From a virus: 64,000 nucleotides of DNA. Under the pieces are notes generated by a model. That model saw only the letters and a list, made by a program, of their open reading frames with translations. It had not been told where the DNA came from and ran no database searches. The stretch lies in the IMG/VR virus record IMGVR_UViG_3300009181_006602, positions 1-64,000 of that record; one strand, given 5' to 3'. Below are positions 8,160 through 16,078 of this stretch, piece by piece (within the stretch, counting starts at the first letter, position 1; every line of letters starts with the position of its first letter). A program made the translations under genes and the position numbers.

Positions 8160-8576
8160 TCAACCTACACCTTCCCAATATGTTGTACCACCGATTGATC
8201 CAGTTAATATAGGCATCATCGTAGAATCAATCATAGTAAGGTTTGCACAGATGCTAGTAGAGATATCTGTAGCGCCATCTCTTAAAAGATAAAGTTCTTT
8301 GACCCTAACGCCTAGAGTAATATTACTTCCACCGTTTACAATAATATAATTGGCTTCGGTTCCTGCTCGGCCGCTGATTCCATTTTCCGTGAATCCAACT
8401 CGTAAACGTTGAGTGGCCGCTGTGTTGTTGTTGATGATTAAAATGTCTTTTGTTACTTTTGGAAAAATATACCTAATAGCGGTACTGGATACTGTGCCTG
8501 ATAGTACCCATGGTAAACCGGACATCGTAAACTCAGCCGTTGTATTCAACCCTGATTTTGGATTATTTAATCCCAT
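8160..8576 (-). CDS. Putative structural protein of the head module
   Basis: A 138-residue protein with beta-rich sequence, no Lys/Glu-rich helices and a compact Ig- or jelly-roll-like composition (many Thr, Ile, Gly, Val). It starts MGLNNPKSGLNTTAEF and is packed between neighbours (1-base gap downstream, 2-base gap to the protease gene). Position and composition suggest a decoration or vertex protein. It is not similar enough to Hoc, Soc or gp24 to name. Confidence 0.5.
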   Translation of the reverse strand: MGLNNPKSGLNTTAEFTMSGLPWVLSGTVSSTAIRYIFPKVTKDILIINNNTAATQRLRVGFTENGISGRAGTEANYIIVNGGSNITLGVRVKELYLLRDGATDISTSICANLTMIDSTMMPILTGSIGGTTYWEGVG

Positions 8577-8578
8577 GA

Positions 8579-9190
8579 TTATTTGTCTCCATAAGAAATA
8601 ATATCGTTTAATATCCTATCGATTCTATCTGATTTATTAAAAACCTTTTGAAACTCCGTAGAAGTAATCCTACGCCCTTCGGGTAGCATAAAAGCACCTG
8701 GAGTTGATGGTTCTGATACGTAATCCCAACAAATAAGTTGAAAATCATCTTGAACAATATGATAATCGCCTTGTTTTTTTGTTGAGCCGACGCCTCGAGA
8801 TGATATACCAAGTTTTACACCTGAACTTACAAGAGATTGTAAAATCTTTCCTGCAGGTGTATCTAGGACTTCAATAGTCCCATAGACTACGTCCTTATCA
8901 AGATATGCTTCTCGTATAATGTGCGAAACATTCTTAAGGTTAACTACGGAGGAATCAGGATGATCTAGTTCGCCAAGCGCCCTATTCTCAATAATGAATT
9001 TTTGATAATTTCTAACTTCGCGATCAAGAACGTTTATTGGATAAATTCTACCATTTTGATTAAGCGTATCTGCTTTCTGTAGGATACCCTTCATCATCAC
9101 TTTTCCATCGTTCTTTTCTCGAGATTCTTTAATCATCTCAGGTGTATAATCAAAAACCTCGTACGAACTTAAAAGGCGTAAGTCTTTCAT
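8579..9190 (-). CDS. 21: Prohead core protease (T4 gp21-like)
   Basis: A serine protease of the T4 gp21 (S77) type that matures the prohead by cutting capsid, scaffold and internal proteins after L/I-x-E. The ATG at 9190 is chosen over the in-frame TTG at 9193; it overlaps the upstream stop as TGATG. The 203-residue product has the GELDHP motif with catalytic His77, the GISSRGVGS motif with the nucleophile Ser130 or Ser131, and an Asp-containing DDFQLICWDYVSEPS segment. NGRIYP near residue 48 is also typical. Its location upstream of scaffold and capsid genes is canonical. Confidence 0.92.
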   Translation of the reverse strand: MKDLRLLSSYEVFDYTPEMIKESREKNDGKVMMKGILQKADTLNQNGRIYPINVLDREVRNYQKFIIENRALGELDHPDSSVVNLKNVSHIIREAYLDKDVVYGTIEVLDTPAGKILQSLVSSGVKLGISSRGVGSTKKQGDYHIVQDDFQLICWDYVSEPSTPGAFMLPEGRRITSTEFQKVFNKSDRIDRILNDIISYGDK

Positions 9191-10056
9191 CAATCTTCTC
9201 CTTCATCAGTTGTTAACTCGTGACACAGCGTAGAATATAACATAAATCTAGACACAATAAAGTCATCGACATTTTCGAGTGACTCAGCAATTACCTTCGT
9301 CCTAACATCTCTTAGCTTATTTACAAGAAGCGTATCTTCTTTTTTCTGTTCGACATATTGATCTATAGATTCGAGTAAATCAATTCTAGTTTCTTTTAGT
9401 CTTTTCTTAATGTTCGATTGACTTTCATCAGTCGAAGAGAAAGCATATGCTTTAATAATTTCTCGTTGCTCATTATTAAGAGTAACAGAGTATTTTTCAT
9501 TCATTTTTTTCATCATCATCTTCATGACAAGACGAGTTGTGCCAGGAGTTTCATCAATAAGGACGTGATCTTCTTTTTTCTTTTCAACAAGTAACCATTC
9601 TCTTAATTGATTTTCGTAATTCGCTAAGGAAGTAATGTCAGCCGCCCCCGCGGGTTTTCTCCACTCATTTAAAAGAGTTTGAATCGTAGCATAAAGTCGA
9701 TACTCCGCAATCGGTTGATCATAAAAATGATCGTCCTTTAACATGTGATTTATATTACGAATTAATAATGATTTTTCGCGGGACAATTCATCTACGTCGG
9801 TACTGTTGGCCGCAGCACGTGCCTCAGATAAAATTGATGTAACAATCGAGTCTGAACTAATCGTGGTTTTTACAAGGGCATTAAAAAGTCTAAACTCTTT
9901 GTAAAGATGAGTACCTGGTTTATAGTGCTTACGAAGAATTCGTAAAGCAGTTGACGACCTTTTCTTATCACCTTCAACTAAGGCGCTAGAAATTGTTCTC
10001 ACCAAAAACTCGTATAATAGAGCAGTGTTACGTTTTTTATTGTGCGCTTTTGACAT
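9190..10056 (-). CDS. Conserved-looking unknown between portal and protease
   Basis: The start is set at the ATG at 10056 (MSKAHNKKRNT), preceded by GAAGGGT, rather than the TTG five codons earlier. The 288-residue product is almost wholly helical and charged with no Cys-rich or nucleotide-binding motif. The basic N-terminus (AHNKKRNTALLYEFLVR) and dense helices suggest a protein- or nucleic-acid-binding scaffold component. It fills the slot between gp20 and gp21, where T4 has the small core proteins gp67 and gp68, but it is much larger and not visibly related. Probably a prohead core or portal-associated protein; function unproven. Confidence 0.5.
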   Translation of the reverse strand: MSKAHNKKRNTALLYEFLVRTISSALVEGDKKRSSTALRILRKHYKPGTHLYKEFRLFNALVKTTISSDSIVTSILSEARAAANSTDVDELSREKSLLIRNINHMLKDDHFYDQPIAEYRLYATIQTLLNEWRKPAGAADITSLANYENQLREWLLVEKKKEDHVLIDETPGTTRLVMKMMMKKMNEKYSVTLNNEQREIIKAYAFSSTDESQSNIKKRLKETRIDLLESIDQYVEQKKEDTLLVNKLRDVRTKVIAESLENVDDFIVSRFMLYSTLCHELTTDEGED

Positions 10057-10067
10057 ACGTTGACCCT

Positions 10068-13000
10068 TCAATCTTCGTCTATAATAAATAAGTCGTTTTC
10101 ATTAGTCTGAGGCGAAAGTTTTTCATTTTCTGATAGAATACTTGAATTTTTGTGTTGTGTCATTTGCAGCGTCTTTGACATGTTTTGAAGAGTAGATTGT
10201 AACGTCATCGGTAGATTAGGTCTAACATAAGTATCATTACGCGATCTCGATTCATTTTTAAACGGGTTATTAACTGCGCTCTTAACATAATCCATGCCAA
10301 ATACATCTTTCATTCCCATACCATCGCCATCAAAGTCTGTCATTTTTTTAAAATCCGGCATATGATTTTGGTGCGTCTTTCTTCGACTACGATCATACAA
10401 TGCTTTCTTTAATTGCGATTTTGCCTTTACTGGCAATTTATCTTTTTCGAAAAGTGGCGGCATTAAGTCAAAGTCAAAATCGTCTTCACCAGACATTAAA
10501 AGTTCCGTTTCAGGTTCCTTCTTTTCTACATCATCGCCGGCGAAAAGATCTTCGGCGCCCTCTTCTCCACCAGCCTCATCGCCACCAGCTTCTTCTTCTC
10601 CACCAGCCTCATCGCCACCAGCTTCTTCTTCTCCACCAGCCTCATCTCCACCAGCTTCTTCTTCTCCGCCAGCTTCTTCTGGTTCCTCTTCGATTTTAGC
10701 TTCTTCAATAGCTTGATCAACTAATTTTTCTTCATATCGTTGTTCGTCAATTTCTTCTATTTGCTCGTCGGTTAAACCCCAAATCATTTTACGAGCGAAT
10801 CGTTTACTACCCATTCCTTCTGGGATAGTACCTGCAATCTCAAACTTAGATCGCCAAATTTCTAACTTTTGTTGTTGCGCTACCGTAGATGGATTTGAAA
10901 GATGAAGATTGAAGTTTTGTAATTCCTCAGAATCAAAGCCGTGAGCATATAAATGAATTATCGCAAGCTTATTTAATTCAGACAAAAGAACTTTTTGAAT
11001 TACGTTAATTGTACGAGAAAATCTTATGTCTTCTTGTGCAAGTGTAGCTTTAGAAGAAAGCATTTCATCATATCCAAGATATGCTCGCGGGATTTTTAGC
11101 GCTGCAAATAGCTTCTTTTGAATGTAGGCTACATCTTCGACCGCCGCGGCATTTTGACCACCTGCCAGCGTATCGATTCTTGTTCCTGATTCGCCGCCAC
11201 GGACAGGAATAAAATAATCATCTTCGATAGAAAGCGGGGCATAACGAAGGTCTAAACGTCCTGTAGCTCTATCGACGACTTGATTAGTACGAAGATTTTT
11301 ACGTTGTTCTTCGACATACATAGGTACATTTTCAGGAGGAATATTTGCGACGTCGATATAAAAAACTCGGCGTTCCGGCGCTCTAACAACGCGATAAACC
11401 AACATCGCATCTTCAATGAGAATTAATTGACGCCAAATACGGCGGCCTGCTTCAATAACTGATGAACCATAAGGAAGAAACATATCATTGCCAAGAAGAC
11501 GAAAATGAGTAACCTCCCAATTTTCCAATACTCTATTTCCTAAAGTGACCCAACGATAGCGAACAGCAAAAGGATCATTCGGATCGTAGTTTTCTTCACG
11601 TTCAATCTCATTTACGGGTATTGGAAATGCGTTAATAACGCCATATTGCGGCGAAACGTCATTATAAAGAAAAAAGTCGCCGTATTTAACAAGATTGCGA
11701 GCCCAGCAACGAAGATTAAACTCTACGTTAAGAGTATTATAGAAGAGATCCTCTAAAATGCTTTTAATTTTTTCATTATCGGAATAGATGTGAAGAACCC
11801 GACCCTTATCATCCTGCGCAACAGTTTCATCTGCGTAGATATCCATTGCAGCCGCAATTTCGGGTGTATTGTGAGAAATGACGGTATCTGTCGCAAAGTT
11901 TTTGTACCCATCTACGGTCAAGTCGTAGAGAGGAATCACTCCGTGGTATTCGACAGAGACAACCTTGAGGTTGTCATAGGTTTGAGAAAACTCTGTATAG
12001 TTCTTGTATCCTCGCTTCTTTAAACGATTATCAAGCACGGTAGCTGTAGTGTCTAAAGAAACTGCAAGCTGCTTCTTCGACATGCCTCTAGAAAAAGTAG
12101 AACATATTCTATCGAAGGTAACTGAATGGTTATATCGAGGATTATTCTTGTCCTGGTTGTCCCATCCTGCATTGTGCCAATCTGGGTTGTACGCCTTTGC
12201 GAATGTTTGGAAGTCTTGATATCCATGCTTTCGTAGTTTACGTTTGATCACATTCGAATCGGTATCAAGAACTTCGCACATTTTTCGAGAATTGAAGTTT
12301 GTTCTTTCAGCAATTTCTAGAATTCGACCGAAAGTGATGTCCTTCCGTTCGGCAGGATTGTTCTCAGACATAAACTTAGAATGATTGGTCTTGAACCTCT
12401 CGATCCATTCTGCATTTTGATCAGACCACTTTGCCCCGTTGATGATCTTCGTGTGAAGGCTTCTGTGATCGTGGTCCTTCATAATGCGTAAGTTTTCTGG
12501 TTTGTTATCATGCTTCGTAAAATTAACGTGATGCACAACCTCATCGACGGCGAGCTCGGAGCCTTTCATCATCTCACCGATGATCCTGTGTTCAGCGACC
12601 CAACCGTTCATATTTGAGCGTCGGTCCATCGTGTATATCCAGCGATAGCCCTCTCCCTCTTCTTTGCAGCCGTTGAATAAGTCTCTACGGTAGAAAGGCA
12701 TCATTGCGTCGCCGGACTTTAGGTCTTCTATCTTGCAGAAAGTACCATCGCGCTTCATGAGGCGGTGATTTGGTGTTCCAGTGATCTGTTGTCCATTATC
12801 AAAAGTAACCGTGTAAGCATGGTCGACTCGAGTCTGTCGAGCTTGCTTTCCCATCGCTGGAACGATCCTACCTAGATTGTGATCGTATGCATAGATTACG
12901 AATGTTCTGTTCGAATCCACCTTGCACTCCAAAGAAAGCTCTTCAATAGTCTTGTATCCACCTGGCACCGCGATCTTTGTGTCCTTATGCAGGCAATATT

Positions 13001-13238
13001 CCATTTCTTGAAAATCTTGATATCTCATCAAACGTTCTGAAAGGTTATACGCGCTGGATGTAATCGTTGCGTATGTTGGAGCTAGCGATTTTTGAAAAAG
13101 TAAAGCACCAGACGATTTCGTCTTATCGACTACCGCAATTGTAGTATCAAGATTTCTTATCTTTCTCTTAACAACAGGACCACTCTTAAAGAGTTTAGAA
13201 AGACGTTGAAATAATGTTTGATCTTTTTCTTTTACCAT
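10068..13238 (-). CDS. 20: Portal protein (T4 gp20-like) interrupted by an intein
   Basis: The precursor has 1056 residues; splicing would join residues 1-81 to 458-1056, giving a 680-residue portal. The extein joint reads DFQEMEY then TPEIAAAMDIYADE, matching the conserved gp20 region where the chain enters the portal core. Later blocks typical of gp20 include the WRQLILIEDAMLVYRVVRAP and YLGYDEMLSSKATLAQEDIRF segments. The portal dodecamer is the DNA entry channel and terminase docking site. The C-terminal part carries an acidic tandem repeat (A-G-G-D/E-E-A, encoded at about 10561-10680) absent from T4 gp20, plus a long tail. It overlaps no neighbour; an unknown gene starts 12 bases downstream of its stop. 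Confidence 0.92.
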   Translation of the reverse strand: MVKEKDQTLFQRLSKLFKSGPVVKRKIRNLDTTIAVVDKTKSSGALLFQKSLAPTYATITSSAYNLSERLMRYQDFQEMEYCLHKDTKIAVPGGYKTIEELSLECKVDSNRTFVIYAYDHNLGRIVPAMGKQARQTRVDHAYTVTFDNGQQITGTPNHRLMKRDGTFCKIEDLKSGDAMMPFYRRDLFNGCKEEGEGYRWIYTMDRRSNMNGWVAEHRIIGEMMKGSELAVDEVVHHVNFTKHDNKPENLRIMKDHDHRSLHTKIINGAKWSDQNAEWIERFKTNHSKFMSENNPAERKDITFGRILEIAERTNFNSRKMCEVLDTDSNVIKRKLRKHGYQDFQTFAKAYNPDWHNAGWDNQDKNNPRYNHSVTFDRICSTFSRGMSKKQLAVSLDTTATVLDNRLKKRGYKNYTEFSQTYDNLKVVSVEYHGVIPLYDLTVDGYKNFATDTVISHNTPEIAAAMDIYADETVAQDDKGRVLHIYSDNEKIKSILEDLFYNTLNVEFNLRCWARNLVKYGDFFLYNDVSPQYGVINAFPIPVNEIEREENYDPNDPFAVRYRWVTLGNRVLENWEVTHFRLLGNDMFLPYGSSVIEAGRRIWRQLILIEDAMLVYRVVRAPERRVFYIDVANIPPENVPMYVEEQRKNLRTNQVVDRATGRLDLRYAPLSIEDDYFIPVRGGESGTRIDTLAGGQNAAAVEDVAYIQKKLFAALKIPRAYLGYDEMLSSKATLAQEDIRFSRTINVIQKVLLSELNKLAIIHLYAHGFDSEELQNFNLHLSNPSTVAQQQKLEIWRSKFEIAGTIPEGMGSKRFARKMIWGLTDEQIEEIDEQRYEEKLVDQAIEEAKIEEEPEEAGGEEEAGGDEAGGEEEAGGDEAGGEEEAGGDEAGGEEGAEDLFAGDDVEKKEPETELLMSGEDDFDFDLMPPLFEKDKLPVKAKSQLKKALYDRSRRKTHQNHMPDFKKMTDFDGDGMGMKDVFGMDYVKSAVNNPFKNESRSRNDTYVRPNLPMTLQSTLQNMSKTLQMTQHKNSSILSENEKLSPQTNENDLFIIDED
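10561..10680 (-). repeat. 33-bp tandem repeat coding an acidic portal tail
   Basis: About three and a half copies of a 33-bp unit encode the 11-residue pattern AGGDEAGGEEE within the portal gene. Copies are nearly identical, with a few single-base changes (for example cgcc to tctcc), which suggests recent expansion by slippage. The encoded segment should be disordered and negatively charged. Confidence 0.85.
11868..12995 (-). mobile_element. Intein with HNH homing endonuclease in the portal gene
   Basis: The element spans residues 82-457 of the precursor (376 residues). Block A starts at Cys82 (CLHKDTKIAVPGGYKTIEEL). Block B is GTPNHRLM with its Thr and His. The C-terminal blocks F and G are YDLTVDGYKNFAT and VISHN, with His456-Asn457 and Thr458 as the first extein residue. 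These are the residues needed for self-splicing. Between them lies an HNH nuclease (AEHRIIGEMM ... VVHHVNFTKHDNKPENLRIM), then two related helical DNA-binding modules, each ending in a KRKLRKHGY/DNRLKKRGY sequence. The element looks complete and active and is more GC-rich than much of the extein. Confidence 0.95.
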
Positions 13239-13340
13239 TGTTAGTTGTGTCGTTCCAATCGTGGAAACGACTCTTTCGTAATTAGAACTAGATAATAACT
13301 TTTAAAAAGCCATAGTATACTTCTTTGTTTCTTTCTCGCG

Positions 13341-13694
13341 TCAGATGTTAGGTTTTATAGACACTTTTTTAGCAGACGGTGATTGCGATGCGGCGGGACT
13401 AGACGGAACTACATCGGGTTGTTTAGGACCATCAACATGCGTCATAGGAGAAGCAACAACTCTTTTTAACATTTTTTCAGTTTCTAAAAGATGTTTTTCT
13501 AGTGTTATGTTGGCCGCATCTGCGCTCGATAGAGCTTTCGAAGATGCTGACGACTTAAATAGCTCAATTGCTTTAAGAAGTTTACTAGCATTTTGTGCCA
13601 TTGCCGCGGCTTGATCTTCTTTTTCACCTTCTTTTAAAAGTGAAACTTCTTCTGCAATAATTTTTTTCAAGCGGGAAATTGTAAGCTTGTGCAT
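13341..13694 (-). CDS. Leader-bearing small protein, possible capsid cargo
   Basis: The ATG at 13694 (MHKLTISRLKKIIAEEV) is preferred over the upstream codon because TGAGGATT precedes it. The 117-residue protein begins with the shared leader and continues SLLKEG, where L20-K21-E22-G23 fits the prohead-protease consensus at exactly the same residue as in the protein at 7733-8158. Mature sequence would be helical and Ala/Ser/Lys-rich with a Pro/Ser-rich end (SPAASQSPSAKKVSIKPNI). It lies between terminase and portal genes. I infer an internal head protein; enzyme function is not evident. Confidence 0.55.
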   Translation of the reverse strand: MHKLTISRLKKIIAEEVSLLKEGEKEDQAAAMAQNASKLLKAIELFKSSASSKALSSADAANITLEKHLLETEKMLKRVVASPMTHVDGPKQPDVVPSSPAASQSPSAKKVSIKPNI

Positions 13695-13741
13695 ATTAAT
13701 CCTCAATGTCAATTAATAGATATTAGTTCAAAAATTTTTAA

Positions 13742-15355
13742 TTAGCGATAAAGCCAAGAAAAATCAGAAACGTCAACATGACGAACCATAGAAGGGTCTT
13801 TTGGTTTTAATGGATCACGAAAAGTTGAATTTAAGCCTCTAATGCTCGGATTAACTAATGGTTGCGCAGAATTTATATTACCTGGCATATTGGTATTGCG
13901 TTCTACTTTCGTAGCCTTTAACATAGCCATTGATAACGCCGTTGCGTGTTCATTAACGTTTGAATCTCCGGCTACCAGCCACGTCGCAATAGCTAAACTT
14001 ATTATTAAGTCATCATGAGCATCTTTAGATGCCATTGCCTTAGACCCATTCCAAATAAATGCTTGAAGTTGATCGTAAAGTCTTTGAGAATAAACCTTAA
14101 GAATAGAATTGCGCGCAAGTTCTTCTAGTTTCGCCAATATTTGAGATCTTGTTTTTGTTTGTGTAGAAAAACCAGGAACTGCATTAGGATCCGTTGGTTT
14201 AAAATTGAATAGGTCACCTGATGAACCTTGATAATACAAATGAGGATAACCGTCATCTCGAAGTTTAACACATGTAAAATAACCAAACGTATTTTGTTCG
14301 GGACAAATTAATGCTTCATTATACATTTTGCCATATTCAAACAACAAGTCTGCTAATTTGTCAGGAGGAATTTTACCCATGTACTCAGCAACGACCTCGC
14401 AAGACGAGTCATCGACTATGTGAAATGTTGAAAAGTCTTTGGCATCGCCTCTTGAGATATCAGCTGCTAGAACATATTTCTTACCAGGCTCTGGTTTTCG
14501 CCAAATCCATACAGCAGATTGTGGGCCTGTTTTTTCTATAGGCGGGCGGATGGCTTCTCTAATAGACTCGAGTTCGCTCGGTTGTAAAAATGTATCTCCT
14601 GAGGATATAAAGTCGCACAAAAACTCCTGAGCGACTTTTCTCCTTGGAAGGTTTTTTGTTTCTCTAGCGAACCATTCTTCATCATGTTCAGGATGAACCC
14701 ACCACGACAATTTTATAGTATTAAACTCATTTTGTTTTGTTTCTGCGTCCATCCAAAGTCGATAATACTGACCGCCAACGCCATTTGGTGTAGAGATAAT
14801 AATGGCATTACCGCCCGTGGATAGAGTAGGATAAAGTCCTGTCCAAATATCTTCAAAGTCTCTAATGAAAGCTGCCTCGTCGACGATAAGGAGCGAAAGC
14901 GCTTCGGAGCGTCCGGCATCAGGAGATGTTGGAATAGCGGTGATTTGTGAACCATTATCGAATCTAATTGATTGTTTAGTTGGTTCAAATTTTGTAAGTA
15001 ATAACCACTTAGGCAAACAATCTAACATGATTCTAACTTTTTTAATAAAATTCATCGCAGTCGATAATTTCGTAGCGATGACGAGAACATTTTTATCTTT
15101 TTTAAAGATAGAAAACCACACAGCATATGCAGCAGTGATTGTAGACAAACCTAGCTGGCGGGATTTAAGCGCTATGTTAAAACGATTATTCTGAAATTGT
15201 TTAATACAATCTTCCTGAAAATCGTACGTCGCAAAAGGTATAAGCCCTCGCACCGTATGTTGAATTTTTACATAGCGATTCATAAAGTAAACCGGATCCT
15301 TACCACATCGTAAGATCTCGTTTACTTGGTCACTTCTAGTTAGCGTTTGTTGCAT
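13742..15355 (-). CDS. 17: Terminase large subunit (T4 gp17-like)
   Basis: A 537-residue packaging motor. The N-terminal ATPase shows the Walker A-like SRQLGLST (65-72), Walker B LLIVDE (155-160, catalytic Glu160) and the coupling motif ISTPNG (about 187-192). The C-terminal RNase H-like nuclease shows Asp299 in AADISRGD, Glu353 in CPEQNTFGY and the Asp pair in SKDAHDDL (448-449). Size is a little below T4 gp17 (610); the N-terminal region before the ATPase is short. Start and upstream stop overlap as TAATG, so it is translationally coupled to the small gene before it. No small terminase subunit was recognised in the window. Confidence 0.95.
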   Translation of the reverse strand: MQQTLTRSDQVNEILRCGKDPVYFMNRYVKIQHTVRGLIPFATYDFQEDCIKQFQNNRFNIALKSRQLGLSTITAAYAVWFSIFKKDKNVLVIATKLSTAMNFIKKVRIMLDCLPKWLLLTKFEPTKQSIRFDNGSQITAIPTSPDAGRSEALSLLIVDEAAFIRDFEDIWTGLYPTLSTGGNAIIISTPNGVGGQYYRLWMDAETKQNEFNTIKLSWWVHPEHDEEWFARETKNLPRRKVAQEFLCDFISSGDTFLQPSELESIREAIRPPIEKTGPQSAVWIWRKPEPGKKYVLAADISRGDAKDFSTFHIVDDSSCEVVAEYMGKIPPDKLADLLFEYGKMYNEALICPEQNTFGYFTCVKLRDDGYPHLYYQGSSGDLFNFKPTDPNAVPGFSTQTKTRSQILAKLEELARNSILKVYSQRLYDQLQAFIWNGSKAMASKDAHDDLIISLAIATWLVAGDSNVNEHATALSMAMLKATKVERNTNMPGNINSAQPLVNPSIRGLNSTFRDPLKPKDPSMVRHVDVSDFSWLYR

Positions 15356-15732
15356 TAGACTAATTCAAACGTTGTTTTCCTACGGAAATATGCTGTTCTT
15401 TTTGGATTATGTACATTAAACCCGATGATTTCAACAGACGTATTTGTAGAACGCTCCTTTATAGGGAGCGTCTCGCCTGTTATGTTTTTATAGACTGTCT
15501 TAACGTTTTTCACAACAGCGTTAACGATATCGATGGATTCCTTTTCATATGTCATATTCATTATGCTCATATCTTTTTCTGAAACGAAATTAACGATAGC
15601 TTGATATGAAGCTAATAAAACGTCACCTGCTAGTGTGAATTTAACTGAATAAGACGATGTCTTAGACGTTGACGACCTTCCCCACGTCGTATCTATAGCT
15701 TGTCCAAGTGCATTATAATCGATTTTAGGCAT
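15355..15732 (-). CDS. Unknown protein coupled to terminase
   Basis: A 125-residue protein starting MPKIDYNALGQAIDTTW with a good ribosome-binding site (GGTGGAG). Mixed alpha/beta composition; C-terminal half is basic (NPKRTAYFRRKTTFELV). Its stop overlaps the terminase start, so the two are translated together. That position might suit a small terminase or neck protein, but it lacks a clear helix-turn-helix and coiled coil, so I make no assignment. Confidence 0.5.
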   Translation of the reverse strand: MPKIDYNALGQAIDTTWGRSSTSKTSSYSVKFTLAGDVLLASYQAIVNFVSEKDMSIMNMTYEKESIDIVNAVVKNVKTVYKNITGETLPIKERSTNTSVEIIGFNVHNPKRTAYFRRKTTFELV

Positions 15733-15760
15733 AGTATCTCCACCCTTAAATATACAACAT

Positions 15761-16078
15761 TCACTCTAAGACAATATTTGAATCGACAAAACTTCTTCTT
15801 GCTATCACATTTTTTACAATATCTGTTGCAGGTCGCCAACCCATTTCCCATTTTTCCTTATTTGAATAAGCCCAAGTGTCTGCACAAGGCGAGCAACAAC
15901 CAAACTTTTTATAAGTAAACTCGTCTTCTTTGTGACCAAAACGAATGTCACAAACATCACAAAATAATGGCATATTTCTTCTTTCATTTTCATCATAAGA
16001 AGAAGGAACTATCACTACATAATTTTCTCTATAACAAATTTTTCTATCACGAGGATAAGGTTGCCATGTGTGTTTCAT
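15761..16078 (-). CDS. Small zinc-binding protein
   Basis: A 105-residue protein with two Cys pairs, CDVC (about residue 40) and CCSPC (about 61-65), spaced as in a treble-clef or zinc-ribbon fold, surrounded by aromatic residues. Its ATG overlaps the stop of the gp46-like gene (ATGA), so it is coupled to the recombination genes. No catalytic motif; a DNA- or protein-binding adaptor is plausible. Confidence 0.5.
   Translation of the reverse strand: MKHTWQPYPRDRKICYRENYVVIVPSSYDENERRNMPLFCDVCDIRFGHKEDEFTYKKFGCCSPCADTWAYSNKEKWEMGWRPATDIVKNVIARRSFVDSNIVLE

Noticed and set aside
15355-15732. Small gene before the terminase as the small terminase subunit
   Set aside because: Position is right but there is no helix-turn-helix or central coiled coil, so the name would rest on position only.
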